DNA of 64,000 bases. Source: Streptomyces pactum. GTDB lineage: Bacteria > Actinomycetota > Actinomycetes > Streptomycetales > Streptomycetaceae. The first letter of the stretch is position 1; every line of letters begins with the position of its first letter. The stretch spans positions 1,302,001 to 1,366,000 of the forward strand of contig NZ_JACYXC010000001.1 of NCBI RefSeq assembly GCF_016031615.1, given 5' to 3'. The position numbers and the translations under genes are program-made. The notes under the pieces are model-generated. The model ran no database searches. It worked only from the letters and a program-made list of their open reading frames with translations, and was not told the DNA's origin. Of this stretch, positions 11,001 through 20,084 are shown in pieces.

Positions 11001-12628
11001 CGGCGGAAGCGACATCCACAGCACCGGACGCCACCGGGACGGCCGGCGTGACCGGCGGTTCCGGCGGCCCGGGGACCGGGCCGGCCGCCGCACGGTCCGG
11101 ACGGCGCCCCGGCCGGCCGTTGGCCGGCGGTCTGCTGGTCGCCGGCACGACCTCGGACGCGGGCAAGAGCGTGGTCACGGCCGGCATCTGCCGCTGGCTC
11201 AGCCGCAAGGGCGTCTCGGTCGCGCCGTTCAAGGCCCAGAACATGTCGCTCAACTCGTTCGTCACCCGGGACGGCGCGGAGATCGGGCGCGCCCAGGCGA
11301 TGCAGGCCGCCGCCGCCGGGGTGGAGCCCTCCGCGCTGATGAACCCGGTGCTGCTCAAACCCGGTTCGGACCGCACCAGCCAGGTGGTGCTGCTGGGTCG
11401 GCCGGTGGGCGAGCTGAGCGCCCGCGGCTACCACCAGGGGCGGCAGGAGGCGCTGCTGGGCACCGTCACCGAGTGCCTGGAGGAGCTGCGGCGCACCCAC
11501 GACGCGGTGATCTGCGAGGGCGCGGGCAGCCCCGCGGAGATCAATCTCCGCCGCACCGACATCGTCAACATGGGCATCGCGCGGGCCGCCTCGCTGCCGG
11601 TGGTGGTGGTCGGCGACATCGACCGGGGCGGGGTGTTCGCCTCGTTCTTCGGCACCACCGCGCTGCTCTCCCGGGAGGACCAGCGCCATGTGGCCGGCTA
11701 CCTGGTGAACAAGTTCCGCGGTGACGTCTCGCTGCTGCAGCCGGGCCTGGACATGCTGCACGGGCTGACCGGGCGCCCGGCGCTGGGCGTGCTGCCGTAC
11801 GCGCACGGCCTGGGCATCGACGAGGAGGACGGGCTGCGGGTGTCGCTGCGCGGCGCGGTCCGGGAGTCCGTGGTGGCCCCGCCGCACGGCCGGGAGGTGC
11901 TGCGGGTGGCGGTGGCCGCGGTCCCGCTGATGTCGAACTTCACCGACGTGGACGCGCTCGCCGCCGAACCCGGGGTGGTGGTCCGGTTCGTGGACCGGCC
12001 GGAGGAGCTGACCGACGCCGATCTGGTGGTGCTGCCCGGCACCCGCGGCACCGTGCGGGCGCTGGCCTGGCTGCGCGAGCGCGGGCTGGCCGACGCCGTT
12101 GCCGAGCGCGCCGCGCTGGGGCGCCCGGTGCTGGGGATCTGCGGCGGGTTCCAGATGCTCGCCGACTCCATCGAGGACGAGGTGGAGTCCCGGGCCGGGC
12201 TGGTGGACGGGCTGGGCCTGCTGCCGGTCCGGGTGCGGTTCGCCGCCGACAAGACCCTGGCCCGGCCGGCCGGGGAGGCGCTGGGCGAGCCGGTCGAGGG
12301 GTACGAGATCCACCACGGCGTCGCCGAACTGTACGGCTCGTACACGCCGTTCCTGGACGGCTGCCGGGTCGGCTCGGTGTGGGGCACGCACTGGCACGGG
12401 TCGCTGGAGAGCGACGGGTTCCGGCGGGCGTTCCTCCGCCGGGTCGCGGCGGACGCCGGGCGGGACTTCGTCCCGGCGCCGGACACCTCGTTCGCCGCGC
12501 TGCGCGAGGCGCAGCTGGACCGGCTGGGCGACCTGATCGAGGAGCACGCGGACACCGACGCGCTGCTGCGGCTGATCGAGGACGGGGTGCCCCCGGGGCT
12601 GCCGTTCCTGCCGCCGGGGGCGCCGTGA
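10997..12628 (+). CDS. cobQ: cobyric acid synthase
   Basis: This 543-residue glutamine amidotransferase amidates side chains b, d, e and g of adenosylcobyrinic a,c-diamide using ATP and glutamine. After a 40-residue low-complexity N-terminus comes the synthetase domain: LLVAGTTSDAGKS (residues 47-58), FKAQNMSLNSFVT, GRAQAMQA, EGAGSPAEINL and GDIDRGGVFAS. The GATase1 domain carries the nucleophile in GICGGFQML (Cys382) and GYEIHHG and GTHWHG motifs. It overlaps cobD by four bases. Its TGA overlaps a GTG of the low-complexity frame that follows. Confidence 0.95.
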   Translation: MTAEATSTAPDATGTAGVTGGSGGPGTGPAAARSGRRPGRPLAGGLLVAGTTSDAGKSVVTAGICRWLSRKGVSVAPFKAQNMSLNSFVTRDGAEIGRAQAMQAAAAGVEPSALMNPVLLKPGSDRTSQVVLLGRPVGELSARGYHQGRQEALLGTVTECLEELRRTHDAVICEGAGSPAEINLRRTDIVNMGIARAASLPVVVVGDIDRGGVFASFFGTTALLSREDQRHVAGYLVNKFRGDVSLLQPGLDMLHGLTGRPALGVLPYAHGLGIDEEDGLRVSLRGAVRESVVAPPHGREVLRVAVAAVPLMSNFTDVDALAAEPGVVVRFVDRPEELTDADLVVLPGTRGTVRALAWLRERGLADAVAERAALGRPVLGICGGFQMLADSIEDEVESRAGLVDGLGLLPVRVRFAADKTLARPAGEALGEPVEGYEIHHGVAELYGSYTPFLDGCRVGSVWGTHWHGSLESDGFRRAFLRRVAADAGRDFVPAPDTSFAALREAQLDRLGDLIEEHADTDALLRLIEDGVPPGLPFLPPGAP

Positions 12629-13011
12629 GCGGCCGTCCGCCGGGCACCGCGCCGGCCACGGCGCCCGCCGCCCGCCCCTACCCGGCATCCGCCGCCGTTC
12701 CGTACCCGGCGTCCGTCACGCTTCCGTACTCCGCGTCCGCCGCCCGCCGGTGCCCGGCGCCGCACGGCGGCCCGGGTCCGGGCGGTGACCGTACGCGCCC
12801 GTCCCGGGCGGTACCGGCCGCCGCCGCGCGTCCCCGGACGGCGGGTCCGGGCCGGCCCCCGGCGCCGGCCGGGACCGCACCGGTCGCCGGCACCGGCCCG
12901 GACGCCGGTGCCCCGGTCACCGGCACCGCGCCGCCGCCGTACCGGCCCCGGCCGTCCGCGACCCCCATGTCCGTACCCCAGGCACGCACCGCAGGAGGTT
13001 TTCCCGGATGA
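12625..13011 (+). CDS. uncertain low-complexity ORF bridging cobQ and the chelatase gene
   Basis: A frame of 128 codons starts at a GTG overlapping the cobQ stop (GTGA) and ends at a TGA overlapping the chelatase ATG (ATGA). The peptide is rich in Pro, Ala, Arg and Thr, with a short repeat (PYPASAAVPYPASVTLPYSAS) near its start. A clear ribosome binding site, GCAGGAGG, precedes the chelatase ATG and does not need this frame. No domain is recognisable. It may simply be an open spacer in GC-rich DNA, and the paired overlaps are the only argument for translation. Confidence 0.25.
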   Translation: MSGRPPGTAPATAPAARPYPASAAVPYPASVTLPYSASAARRCPAPHGGPGPGGDRTRPSRAVPAAAARPRTAGPGRPPAPAGTAPVAGTGPDAGAPVTGTAPPPYRPRPSATPMSVPQARTAGGFPG

Positions 13012-15140
13012 CTGCGACCCCCTACCCGTTCACCGCGGTCGTCGGCATGGCCGACATGCGGCTGGGTCTGCTGCTCAACGCGGTGTCCCCGGCGATCGGC
13101 GGGGTGCTGGTGCGCGGCGAGAAGGGCACCGCCAAGTCCACCGCGGTCCGCGCGCTGTCGGCCGTGCTGCCCGAGGTCACGGTGGTGGCCGGGTGCCGGT
13201 TCAGCTGTGACCCGGCCGCCCCCGACCCGGGGTGCCCGGACGGCCCGCACGAGACCGGGCCGGGCGCCGCGCGGCCCACCCGGATGGTGGAGCTGCCGGT
13301 CGGCGCCTCCGAGGACCGGGTGGTCGGGGCGCTGGACATCGAACGGGCGCTGACCGACGGGGTGAAGGCCTTCCAGCCGGGTCTGCTGGCCGACGCGCAC
13401 CGCGGCATCCTCTACGTGGACGAGGTGAACCTGCTCGGCGACCACCTCATCGACGTCCTGCTGGACGCCGCGGCGATGGGCGCCTCGCACGTGGAGCGCG
13501 AGGGCGTCTCGGTGCGGCACGCGGCGCGGTTCCTGCTGGTGGGCACCATGAACCCGGAGGAGGGCGAGCTGCGGCCGCAGCTGCTGGACCGCTTCGGGCT
13601 GACGGTGGAGGTGGCCGCCTCCCGGGACCCGGACGAGCGGGTCGAGGTGGTGCGGCGCCGGCTGGCGTTCGACGAGGACCCGGAGGGGTTCCGCGCCCGG
13701 TGGGCGGCCGAGGAGGAGGAGCTGCGGCGGCGGATCGCCGCGGCCCGCGCGCTGCTGCCCCGGGTGGTGCTGGGCGACGGGGCGCTGCGGCAGATCGCCG
13801 CGGTCTGCGCCGCGTTCGAGGTGGACGGCATGCGGGCGGACATCGTCACCGCGCGGACCGCGACCGCGCTCGCCGCCTGGGCCGGGCGCGCCGAGGTGAC
13901 CACCGAGGACGTCCGGCAGGCGGCGCTGCTGGCGCTGCCGCACCGCCGCCGCCGCAACCCGTTCGACGCGCCGGGCCTGGACGAGGAACTGCTCGACGAG
14001 GTGCTGCGGAACTCCGCCCCGGACGACCCGGAGCCGGACCCCGACCCGGCGCCGCGGGGGCCGGACGACGGCGGCCCGGACGACGGCCCGGGGGGCGGCG
14101 GCCCGGACGGCGGCGCGCCGGAGGGCCCGTCGGCGCCGGACACCGCGGGGGCCGGCGAGGGCCCGCCGCCCGAGCCGTCCGTCCCCGGACCGCGGCCGGA
14201 GGCCGGCTCCCCCGCCGACGCCTCCGCCACGGCGGAACCGGAGCCCGCCGGGGAGGGTGACGAGGCCGCGGCCCCGGCGGCCGGCGGGGGCGCCGAGCGG
14301 CCCGCGGTCGGCGCCGCGGAGCCGTTCCGCATCCGGAAGCTGGACGTGCCGGGGCTCGGCGAGGGCGCGGCCGGCCGCCGCTCCCGGGCCCGTACCGCGC
14401 ACGGCCGCACCACCGGGGCCCGGCTGCCGCGCGGCCCGGTCGGCGCGCTGCACCTGACCGGGACGCTGCGGGCCGCCGCACCCCACCAGCGGGCGCGCGG
14501 GCGCACCGGCCCGGGGCTGCTGATCCGCCGGGAGGACCTGCGGGAGGCGGTGCGCGAGGGGCGCGAGGGCAACCTGGTGCTGTTCGTGGTGGACGCCTCC
14601 GGTTCGATGGCCGCCCGGCGGCGGATGAGCGCCGTCAAGGGGGCGGTGCTCTCGCTGCTGCTCGACGCCTACCAGCGGCGCGACAAGGTGGGGATGGTGA
14701 CCTTCCGGGGCGCGGGTGCGGAGCTGGTGCTGCCGCCGACCTCCTCGGTGGACGCCGCCGCCGCCCGGCTGGAGCGGCTGCCCACCGGGGGCCGCACCCC
14801 GCTCGCCGCCGGGCTGGTCAGGGCCCGCGAGGCGCTGCGCGTGGAGCGGCTGCGGGACCCCTCGCGGCGCCCGCTGCTGGTGGTCGTCACCGACGGGCGG
14901 GCCACCGGTGGCCCGGAGCCGGTGGCGCGGGCCTCCCGGGCCGCCGCGGCGCTCGCCGGTGACGGGGTCACCTCGGTGGTCGTGGACTGCGAGAGCGGTC
15001 CGGTACGGCTCGGCCTGGCGGCACGGCTCGCCGGCGAGCTGCGGGCCACCCCCATCGCCCTCGACGAACTTCGCGCGGACCGGGTCACCACCCTGGTCCG
15101 TGATGTACGGACCGCCCAGCAGACCCGGAGGGTTGCGTAA
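13008..15140 (+). CDS. putative cobaltochelatase/magnesium-chelatase subunit (ChlI-ChlD fusion)
   Basis: This 710-residue protein fuses an AAA+ chelatase ATPase to a von Willebrand A domain. The AAA+ part (about 1-330) has Walker A GEKGTAKST, Walker B ILYVDEVNLL, and LVGTMNPEEGELRPQLLDRFGL. An acidic Pro/Gly/Asp-rich linker of about 130 residues follows, as in other chelatase D subunits. The C-terminal domain carries the MIDAS motif DASGSM, GGRTPLAAG and VVTDGRAT. In B12 operons such proteins serve the ATP-dependent cobalt insertion step with a large CobN subunit. No cobN lies in this window. GCAGGAGG sits upstream of the ATG. The TAA overlaps the cobO start by one base. Confidence 0.9.
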   Translation: MTATPYPFTAVVGMADMRLGLLLNAVSPAIGGVLVRGEKGTAKSTAVRALSAVLPEVTVVAGCRFSCDPAAPDPGCPDGPHETGPGAARPTRMVELPVGASEDRVVGALDIERALTDGVKAFQPGLLADAHRGILYVDEVNLLGDHLIDVLLDAAAMGASHVEREGVSVRHAARFLLVGTMNPEEGELRPQLLDRFGLTVEVAASRDPDERVEVVRRRLAFDEDPEGFRARWAAEEEELRRRIAAARALLPRVVLGDGALRQIAAVCAAFEVDGMRADIVTARTATALAAWAGRAEVTTEDVRQAALLALPHRRRRNPFDAPGLDEELLDEVLRNSAPDDPEPDPDPAPRGPDDGGPDDGPGGGGPDGGAPEGPSAPDTAGAGEGPPPEPSVPGPRPEAGSPADASATAEPEPAGEGDEAAAPAAGGGAERPAVGAAEPFRIRKLDVPGLGEGAAGRRSRARTAHGRTTGARLPRGPVGALHLTGTLRAAAPHQRARGRTGPGLLIRREDLREAVREGREGNLVLFVVDASGSMAARRRMSAVKGAVLSLLLDAYQRRDKVGMVTFRGAGAELVLPPTSSVDAAAARLERLPTGGRTPLAAGLVRAREALRVERLRDPSRRPLLVVVTDGRATGGPEPVARASRAAAALAGDGVTSVVVDCESGPVRLGLAARLAGELRATPIALDELRADRVTTLVRDVRTAQQTRRVA

Positions 15141-15736
15141 TGCCTCAAGGACAGCCGACCACCGTTCCCGACGACGGGCTCACCACCCGGCAGCGCCGCA
15201 ACCGCCCGCTGGTGCTGGTGCACACCGGCACCGGCAAGGGCAAGTCCACCGCCGCGTTCGGGCTCGCGCTGCGGGCCTGGAACCAGGGCTGGCCGGTGGG
15301 GGTGTTCCAGTTCGTGAAGTCCGCCAAGTGGCGGGTGGGCGAGGAGCGGGCGCTGCGGGTGCTGGGCGACTCCGGCGAGGGCGGCACCGTCGCCTGGCAC
15401 AAGATGGGCGAGGGCTGGTCCTGGGTCCAGCGCGACCCGGCCTCCAGCGAGGAGGCGGCCCGGGAGGGCTGGGAGCAGGTCAAGCGGGACCTGGCGGCGG
15501 AGACCTACAAGCTGTACGTGCTGGACGAGTTCGCCTATCCGATGCACTGGGGCTGGGTGGACCCCGACGAGGTGGTGTCGGTGCTGCGGGACCGGCCCGG
15601 GACCCAGCACGTGGTGATCACCGGCCGCAACGCGCCGCCGGCGCTGTGCGACTTCGCCGACCTGGTCACCGACATGACGAAGGTCAAGCACCCGATGGAC
15701 GCGGGTCAGAAGGGCCAGCGGGGCATCGAGTGGTGA
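15140..15736 (+). CDS. cobO: cob(I)yrinic acid a,c-diamide adenosyltransferase
   Basis: This 198-residue CobO/CobA-type adenosyltransferase transfers the 5'-deoxyadenosyl group of ATP to cob(I)yrinate diamide. It shows the P-loop HTGTGKGKST (residues 28-37), FQFVKSAKWRVGEE, KLYVLDEFAYPMHWGWVD and HVVITGRNAPP, and ends with the family's typical MTKVKHPMDAGQKGQRGIEW. Its length is standard. The start overlaps the chelatase stop by one base, and its stop overlaps the GTG of cobB by four bases. Confidence 0.96.
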   Translation: MPQGQPTTVPDDGLTTRQRRNRPLVLVHTGTGKGKSTAAFGLALRAWNQGWPVGVFQFVKSAKWRVGEERALRVLGDSGEGGTVAWHKMGEGWSWVQRDPASSEEAAREGWEQVKRDLAAETYKLYVLDEFAYPMHWGWVDPDEVVSVLRDRPGTQHVVITGRNAPPALCDFADLVTDMTKVKHPMDAGQKGQRGIEW

Positions 15737-17322
15737 GCGGTACCCCGGACACCGTCCACCGGGTCCCCCGGCTGGTGATCGCGGCCCCGGCCTCCGGCAG
15801 CGGCAAGACCACCGTGGCCACCGGGCTGATGGCCGCGTTCACCGGGGCGGGGCTGCGGGTCTCCCCGCACAAGGTCGGCCCGGACTACATCGACCCCGGC
15901 TATCACGCGCTGGCCACCGGGCGGACCGGCCGCAACCTGGACGCCTACCTGTGCGGCCCGGAGCGGATCGCCCCGCTCTTCCTGCACGGCGCGGCCGGCT
16001 GCGATCTGGCCGTGGTCGAGGGCGTCATGGGGCTGTACGACGGTTTCGTGGGGACCCCGGGCCCCGGCGGCGGGTCCGCCGGCGGCCAGGGGGACCTGGC
16101 GTCCACCGCGCACGTGGCGAAGCTGCTGCGGGCGCCGGTGGTGCTGGTGGTGGACGCCTCCTCGCAGTCGCGTTCGGTGGCGGCTCTGGTGCACGGCTTC
16201 GCCTCCTGGGACCCGGAGGTGCGGCTCGCCGGGGTGATCCTCAACAAGGTCGGCTCCGACCGTCACGAGGCACTGCTCCGGGACGCGCTGGACGGCTCCG
16301 GGGTGCCGGTGCTGGGCGCGCTGCGCCGGGTGGGCGCGGTCCGTACCCCCAGCCGCCACCTGGGGCTGGTGCCGGTGGCCGAACGCCGGGCGGACGCCGT
16401 GGAGTCGGTGGCCGCGCTGGCCGCGCAGGTGCGCGCCGGGTGCGACCTGGAGGGGCTGCTGGCGCTCGCCCGCAGCGCCCCGCCGCTGACCGGCGCCGCC
16501 TGGGACCCGGCCGCCGAACTGCGCGCGGCGGGACCGGCGGCCGGGGCGGAGGGTATCGGGACCGCCGGGGACGGCGCGTCCGGTGCCGGGGCGGCGGGTA
16601 CCGCAGCGCCGGGTGCGGCGGGTACCGCACCGCCCGGTGCGGCGGCGGTCGGCGGTGCGGCGGACGGTGCCGGACCGGCCGGACGGCGCCCGGTGGTGGC
16701 GGTCGCCGGCGGGGCCGCGTTCACCTTCTCCTACGCCGAGCACACCGAACTCCTCACCGCCGCCGGCGCGGAGGTGGTGACGTTCGACCCGCTGCGCGAC
16801 GAGCGGCTGCCCGCCGGCACCGGGGCCCTGGTCATCGGCGGCGGCTTCCCGGAGATGTACGCGCCCCAGCTGTCCGCGAACCGGCCGCTGCGCGCGGCGG
16901 TGGCCGAGCTGGCGGCGTCCGGGGCGCCGGTCGCGGCCGAGTGCGCCGGCCTGCTCTACCTGGCCCGTTCGCTGACCCCCGCGGCCGCCCCGGGGGACGC
17001 CGTGGATCCGTCCCCGCTGCCGATGTGCGGGGTGCTGCCGGTGACGGCCCGGATGACCGAGCGGCTGACGCTCGGCTACCGGGAGGCGGTCGCGGTGCAC
17101 GACAACACGCTGGCGGCGGCCGGGACCAGGATGCGGGGCCACGAATTCCACCGCACGGCCGTCGAACCGGGCGCCGGCCCGCTCCCCGCCTGGGGGATGG
17201 TCCACCCCGAGCGGCGGGTCGAGGGGTTTGTCCAGGGCGGGGTGCACGCCTCGTACCTCCATGTGCACTGGGCCGCCGCCCCGGGCACCGCGGCGCGCCT
17301 CGTCGCGGGCTGCGCCCGTTGA
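15733..17322 (+). CDS. cobB: cobyrinate a,c-diamide synthase
   Basis: This 529-residue glutamine-dependent amidase amidates carboxylates a and c of the corrin ring. N-terminal features are the P-loop APASGSGKTT (about 18-27), HKVGPDYIDPGYH, NLDAYLCG and EGVMGLYDG. The C-terminal GATase domain has GGAAFTFSYAEHTELL, IGGGFPEMY, the nucleophile in AAECAGLLYL, and GHEFHRTAVEP. Between them lies an Ala/Gly-rich insert of about 70 residues (around 270-330) that is longer than usual. The GTG start overlaps cobO by four bases. Confidence 0.95.
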   Translation: MSGTPDTVHRVPRLVIAAPASGSGKTTVATGLMAAFTGAGLRVSPHKVGPDYIDPGYHALATGRTGRNLDAYLCGPERIAPLFLHGAAGCDLAVVEGVMGLYDGFVGTPGPGGGSAGGQGDLASTAHVAKLLRAPVVLVVDASSQSRSVAALVHGFASWDPEVRLAGVILNKVGSDRHEALLRDALDGSGVPVLGALRRVGAVRTPSRHLGLVPVAERRADAVESVAALAAQVRAGCDLEGLLALARSAPPLTGAAWDPAAELRAAGPAAGAEGIGTAGDGASGAGAAGTAAPGAAGTAPPGAAAVGGAADGAGPAGRRPVVAVAGGAAFTFSYAEHTELLTAAGAEVVTFDPLRDERLPAGTGALVIGGGFPEMYAPQLSANRPLRAAVAELAASGAPVAAECAGLLYLARSLTPAAAPGDAVDPSPLPMCGVLPVTARMTERLTLGYREAVAVHDNTLAAAGTRMRGHEFHRTAVEPGAGPLPAWGMVHPERRVEGFVQGGVHASYLHVHWAAAPGTAARLVAGCAR

Positions 17323-17498
17323 CCGGCGCGGCGGCACGGCGGCCGGCGGGCCCGGCACGGCGCGCGGCGGGTGCGGCGGGTGCGGCGGGTGCGGCGGGTC
17401 AGGCGGGTACGCCCGCCCACGGCGCCGGCGGTCCGACGGTCGGCGCCGGCGGTCCGACGGCGGGCGCCGGGGGTGCACCCGCGGCGGGCGGTCCGGCG

Positions 17499-18148
17499 AT
17501 GGGTGCCCGCGGGCCGGGGCCGGACGCCCCGGCGGGCCGGGGCACCGCGCAGAGCCCCTCCCCCGGCCCGGCGCGCGAGCTGCTGGTGGGCGTGGGGGCC
17601 CGCCGCGGGGCGTCGGCCCGGGAGGTGCTCGACCTGGTGCGCCGTACCCTGGCCGAGGCGGGGGCGGGCACCGGTGCGGTCCGGGCGCTCGCCACGGCGG
17701 CGGGCAGGGCCGGGGAGCCGGGTCTGGTCGCGGCCGCCGCCGAACTGGGCGTACCGCTGCTGGCGTTCGACCCGGCCCGGCTGGCGGCGGTGCCGGTGCC
17801 CGCTCCGTCGGCGGTGGTCCGGGCGGCGGTCGGCACACCGGCGGTGGCGGAGGCGGCCGCCCTGCTCGCCGCCGGTCCGGCCGGTGCGCAACTCCTGGTC
17901 GGCAAACGGAAGTCGCCGCCGCGCGACGGCGGCAGCGCCATGGTCACCTGCGCGGTGGCCCGGCGCCGCGCGACGGCCGGCGGCCCCGCGCCCGACCGGA
18001 CGGACGTCCCGGCAGCGGACCGGGGCCCGGCACCGGACGGACGGGCAGGGCCCGGCCCCGGTCGGGCGCCGGACGAACCGCCGCCCGCGCCGCGTCCCGG
18101 CGGCGGGGGACCACCCCCGCCCGCGCGGCGGTCGCGCCCCGTCGGTAA
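17499..18148 (+). CDS. CobE/CbiG C-terminal-domain-like cobalamin protein; boundaries uncertain
   Basis: From about 17575 the frame encodes ELLVGVGARRGASAREVLDL, LVAAAAELGVPLLAFDPARLA and LLVGKRKSPPRDGGSAMVTCA, resembling the small CobE/CbiG-C domain that helps ring contraction or a late B12 step. The start could be ATG 17499, or a TTG at 17319 overlapping the cobB stop, which would add a Gly/Ala-rich leader. The frame has no stop before the end of the CobC-like gene at 19568. If one base is missing downstream of the domain, a TAA at 18146-18148 would end it, and that is the end given here. A real fusion to CobC is the alternative. Confidence 0.6.
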
Positions 18149-18342
18149 CGTCTCGGGGCGCCCGGTGACCGGACGCCGCCCCCGACCGCCCACCCCGTGC
18201 GGCGCGCTTCGCCCGGCCCGCCCCGGCGGAACCCCGCGCCGCCACCCGTGGCTTCCCGGGCCCCTTTCGGGGGCCGTTCCCGAAGCCGTTTCCGGGGGCG
18301 CCGCCCGCCGCCTGCGCCCGTCCCGATGTACGAGGAGAACCC

Positions 18343-19568
18343 GTGACCACCCCCGCCCGCCCCCGCCCACCGCGGCCCACGGCAGCCCGGCCGCCCCCGG
18401 CCTCCCCGCCACCGGCCCGTCCGGGGTCCGTCACCGGCACTCCGGTCCGGTGGGCGCGACCGGGCACGACGACCCGGCGCCGGCCGGGCCCGCCGGGACC
18501 GCCGGCTTCGACCCGGCCCGACTGCGGCACCACGGCGACGCGGAGGTACGGGACGGGGGCGCCGGGCTGACCGACCTGGCGGTCAACGTCCGCGGCGGCA
18601 CCCCGCCCGGCTGGCTGAAGGAGCGGATCGCGGCCAGCCTGGACGGGCTGGCCGCCTACCCGGACGGGCGGGCCGCGCGGCGGGCGGTGGCCGCCCGGCA
18701 CGGGCTGCCCGACGACCGGGTGCTGCTGACCGCGGGCGCGGCGGAGGCGTTCGTGCTGCTGGCCCGGGCGATCCCGGCCCGGCGGCCGGTCGTGGTGCAT
18801 CCGCAGTTCACCGAACCGGAGGCGGCGCTGCGCGACGCCGGGCGCCCGGTCGGGCGGGTGCTGCTGGACGAGAGCGACGGCTTCCGGCTGCGGCCCGGAC
18901 AGGTGCCCGAGGACGCCGATCTGGTGGTGATCGGCAACCCGACCAACCCCACCTCGGTGCTCCACCCGGCCGAGGACATCGCCGCGCTGGCCCGGCCCGG
19001 GCGCACGCTGGTGGTGGACGAGGCGTTCATGGACGCGGTGCCCGGCGAGCCCGGGTCGCTGGCCGGCCGGACCGATCTGCCGGGGCTGGTCGTGCTGCGC
19101 AGCCTCACCAAGACCTGGGGGCTGGCGGGACTGCGCGTCGGGTACGTGCTGGCCGCCCCGGAGACGGTCGCGGCGCTGGAGCACGGCCGGCCGCTGTGGC
19201 CGGTGTCCACCCCCGCGCTGGTGGCGGCCGAGGCGTGCTGCGAACCGGCGGCGCTCGCGGAGGCGGAGCGGGTCGCCGTCCGCGTCGCCGCCGACCGGGC
19301 CCATCTGGCGGCCCGGCTCGACCGGTTCGCGGGGATCCGGGTGCACGGCCCGGCCGCCGGGCCCTTTCTGCTGATCCGGCACCCGCATGCGGCGGCGGTA
19401 CGGGCCCGGCTGCGCGACCACGGGTTCGCCGTGCGGCGCGGCGACACCTTCCCCGGGCTGGGCCCGCAGTGGCTGCGGCTGGCGGTACGGGACCGGGACA
19501 CCACCGACCGGTTCGCGGCGGCCCTGGAGAAGGTGCTCAGGACCCTCGGCCCGGACGGGGACCGGTAG
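18343..19568 (+). CDS. cobC: CobC-like PLP-dependent aminotransferase (reading frame disrupted near its 5' end)
   Basis: This fold-type I PLP enzyme resembles threonine-phosphate decarboxylase or histidinol-phosphate aminotransferase and probably makes the aminopropanol arm used by CobD. The body from about 18500 reads LRHHGDAEVRDGG, LTDLAVNVRGG, LTAGAAEAFVLLARA, VVIGNPTNPTSVL, LVVDEAFMDA and the lysine motif SLTKTWGLAGLRVGY. The best start is GTG 18343, with GAGGAG six bases upstream. That start lies one frame off the body, so one base appears to be missing between about 18360 and 18480. A GTG at 18450 is in frame with the body but has no ribosome binding site. The gene ends the B12 operon here. 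Confidence 0.82.
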
Positions 19569-19635
19569 CCCCTGACCGGGACCACGGCGACCGGCGGCCC
19601 GGCGGAGGCCCGTCCCCATGGCGGGGTCCGCCGGT

Positions 19636-19713
19636 CACGGCCGGTGGTCACTTCCGGTGGTCACGGCCGGTGGTCACGGCCGGTGGTCACGGCCGGTGGT
19701 CACGGCCGGTGGC
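19636..19713. repeat. 13-bp tandem repeat, six units
   Basis: CACGGCCGGTGGT is repeated head to tail six times (units at 19636, 19649, 19662, 19675, 19688 and 19701). The second unit has two changes and the last has one. It lies between the cobC stop and the repressor promoter. Each junction forms GGTCACGGCC. No gene is present. Confidence 0.95.
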
Positions 19714-19773
19714 CGGCTCCTGTGGGGCCGGCCACGTCCCCGCTGGGCCGGGACGGTACGCATCACCCGTAGA

Positions 19774-19789
19774 ATACCCGTGGGGGTAT
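19774..19789. promoter_or_regulatory. CsoR/CstR-type operator 1
   Basis: ATACCCGTGGGGGTAT is an inverted repeat with C/G tracts, like the operators of CsoR-family repressors. It lies immediately upstream of the repressor gene's ribosome binding site, implying autorepression. Two related palindromes lie at 21799 and 21836. Confidence 0.7.
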
Positions 19790-19805
19790 GAGCGGAGGAG
19801 GACGC

Positions 19806-20084
19806 GTGGAGCTGGAGATGGCGGCCGATGAGCTGAAGAGTGTGCTCAACCGGCTGCGGCGGGCGCAGGGGCAGATCGCGGGGATCATCAAGATGATCGA
19901 GGAAGGCCGGGACTGTGAGGATGTGATCACCCAGCTCGCCGCGGTCTCCCGGGCTCTCGACCGGGCCGGGTTCGCGATCATAGCCACCGGGCTCCAGCAC
20001 TGCATGGCCGAGGGCGGGCAGGCCCCCGCGGACCGGGACCAGATGCGTGCCCGGCTGGAGAAGCTGTTCCTCTCCCTCGCCTGA
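19806..20084 (+). CDS. CsoR-family repressor, persulfide-sensing (CstR-like) type
   Basis: This 92-residue all-helical CsoR-family DNA-binding repressor contains RLRRAQGQIAGI and GRDCEDVITQLAAVSRAL. GTG 19806 is chosen because GGAGGAG precedes it. The upstream ATG at 19788 overlaps the operator. Cys37 and Cys66 keep the 29-residue spacing of the family's sensing pair. The position four before the second Cys, the copper-ligand His in CsoR, is Gly62. Loss of that His, together with the neighbouring MBL/rhodanese gene, argues for a sulfane-sulfur sensor of the CstR type rather than a copper sensor. It is convergent with the MBL gene and shares its operator sequence. Confidence 0.85.
   Translation: MELEMAADELKSVLNRLRRAQGQIAGIIKMIEEGRDCEDVITQLAAVSRALDRAGFAIIATGLQHCMAEGGQAPADRDQMRARLEKLFLSLA

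Noticed and set aside
19774..19805. ATG at 19788 as the repressor start
   Set aside because: It lies inside the palindromic operator and has no ribosome binding site. GTG 19806 has GGAGGAG at the right distance.
19806..20084. Calling the CsoR-family protein a copper sensor
   Set aside because: The His ligand four residues before the second Cys is replaced by Gly, and the neighbours are sulfur-metabolism genes, not copper exporters.
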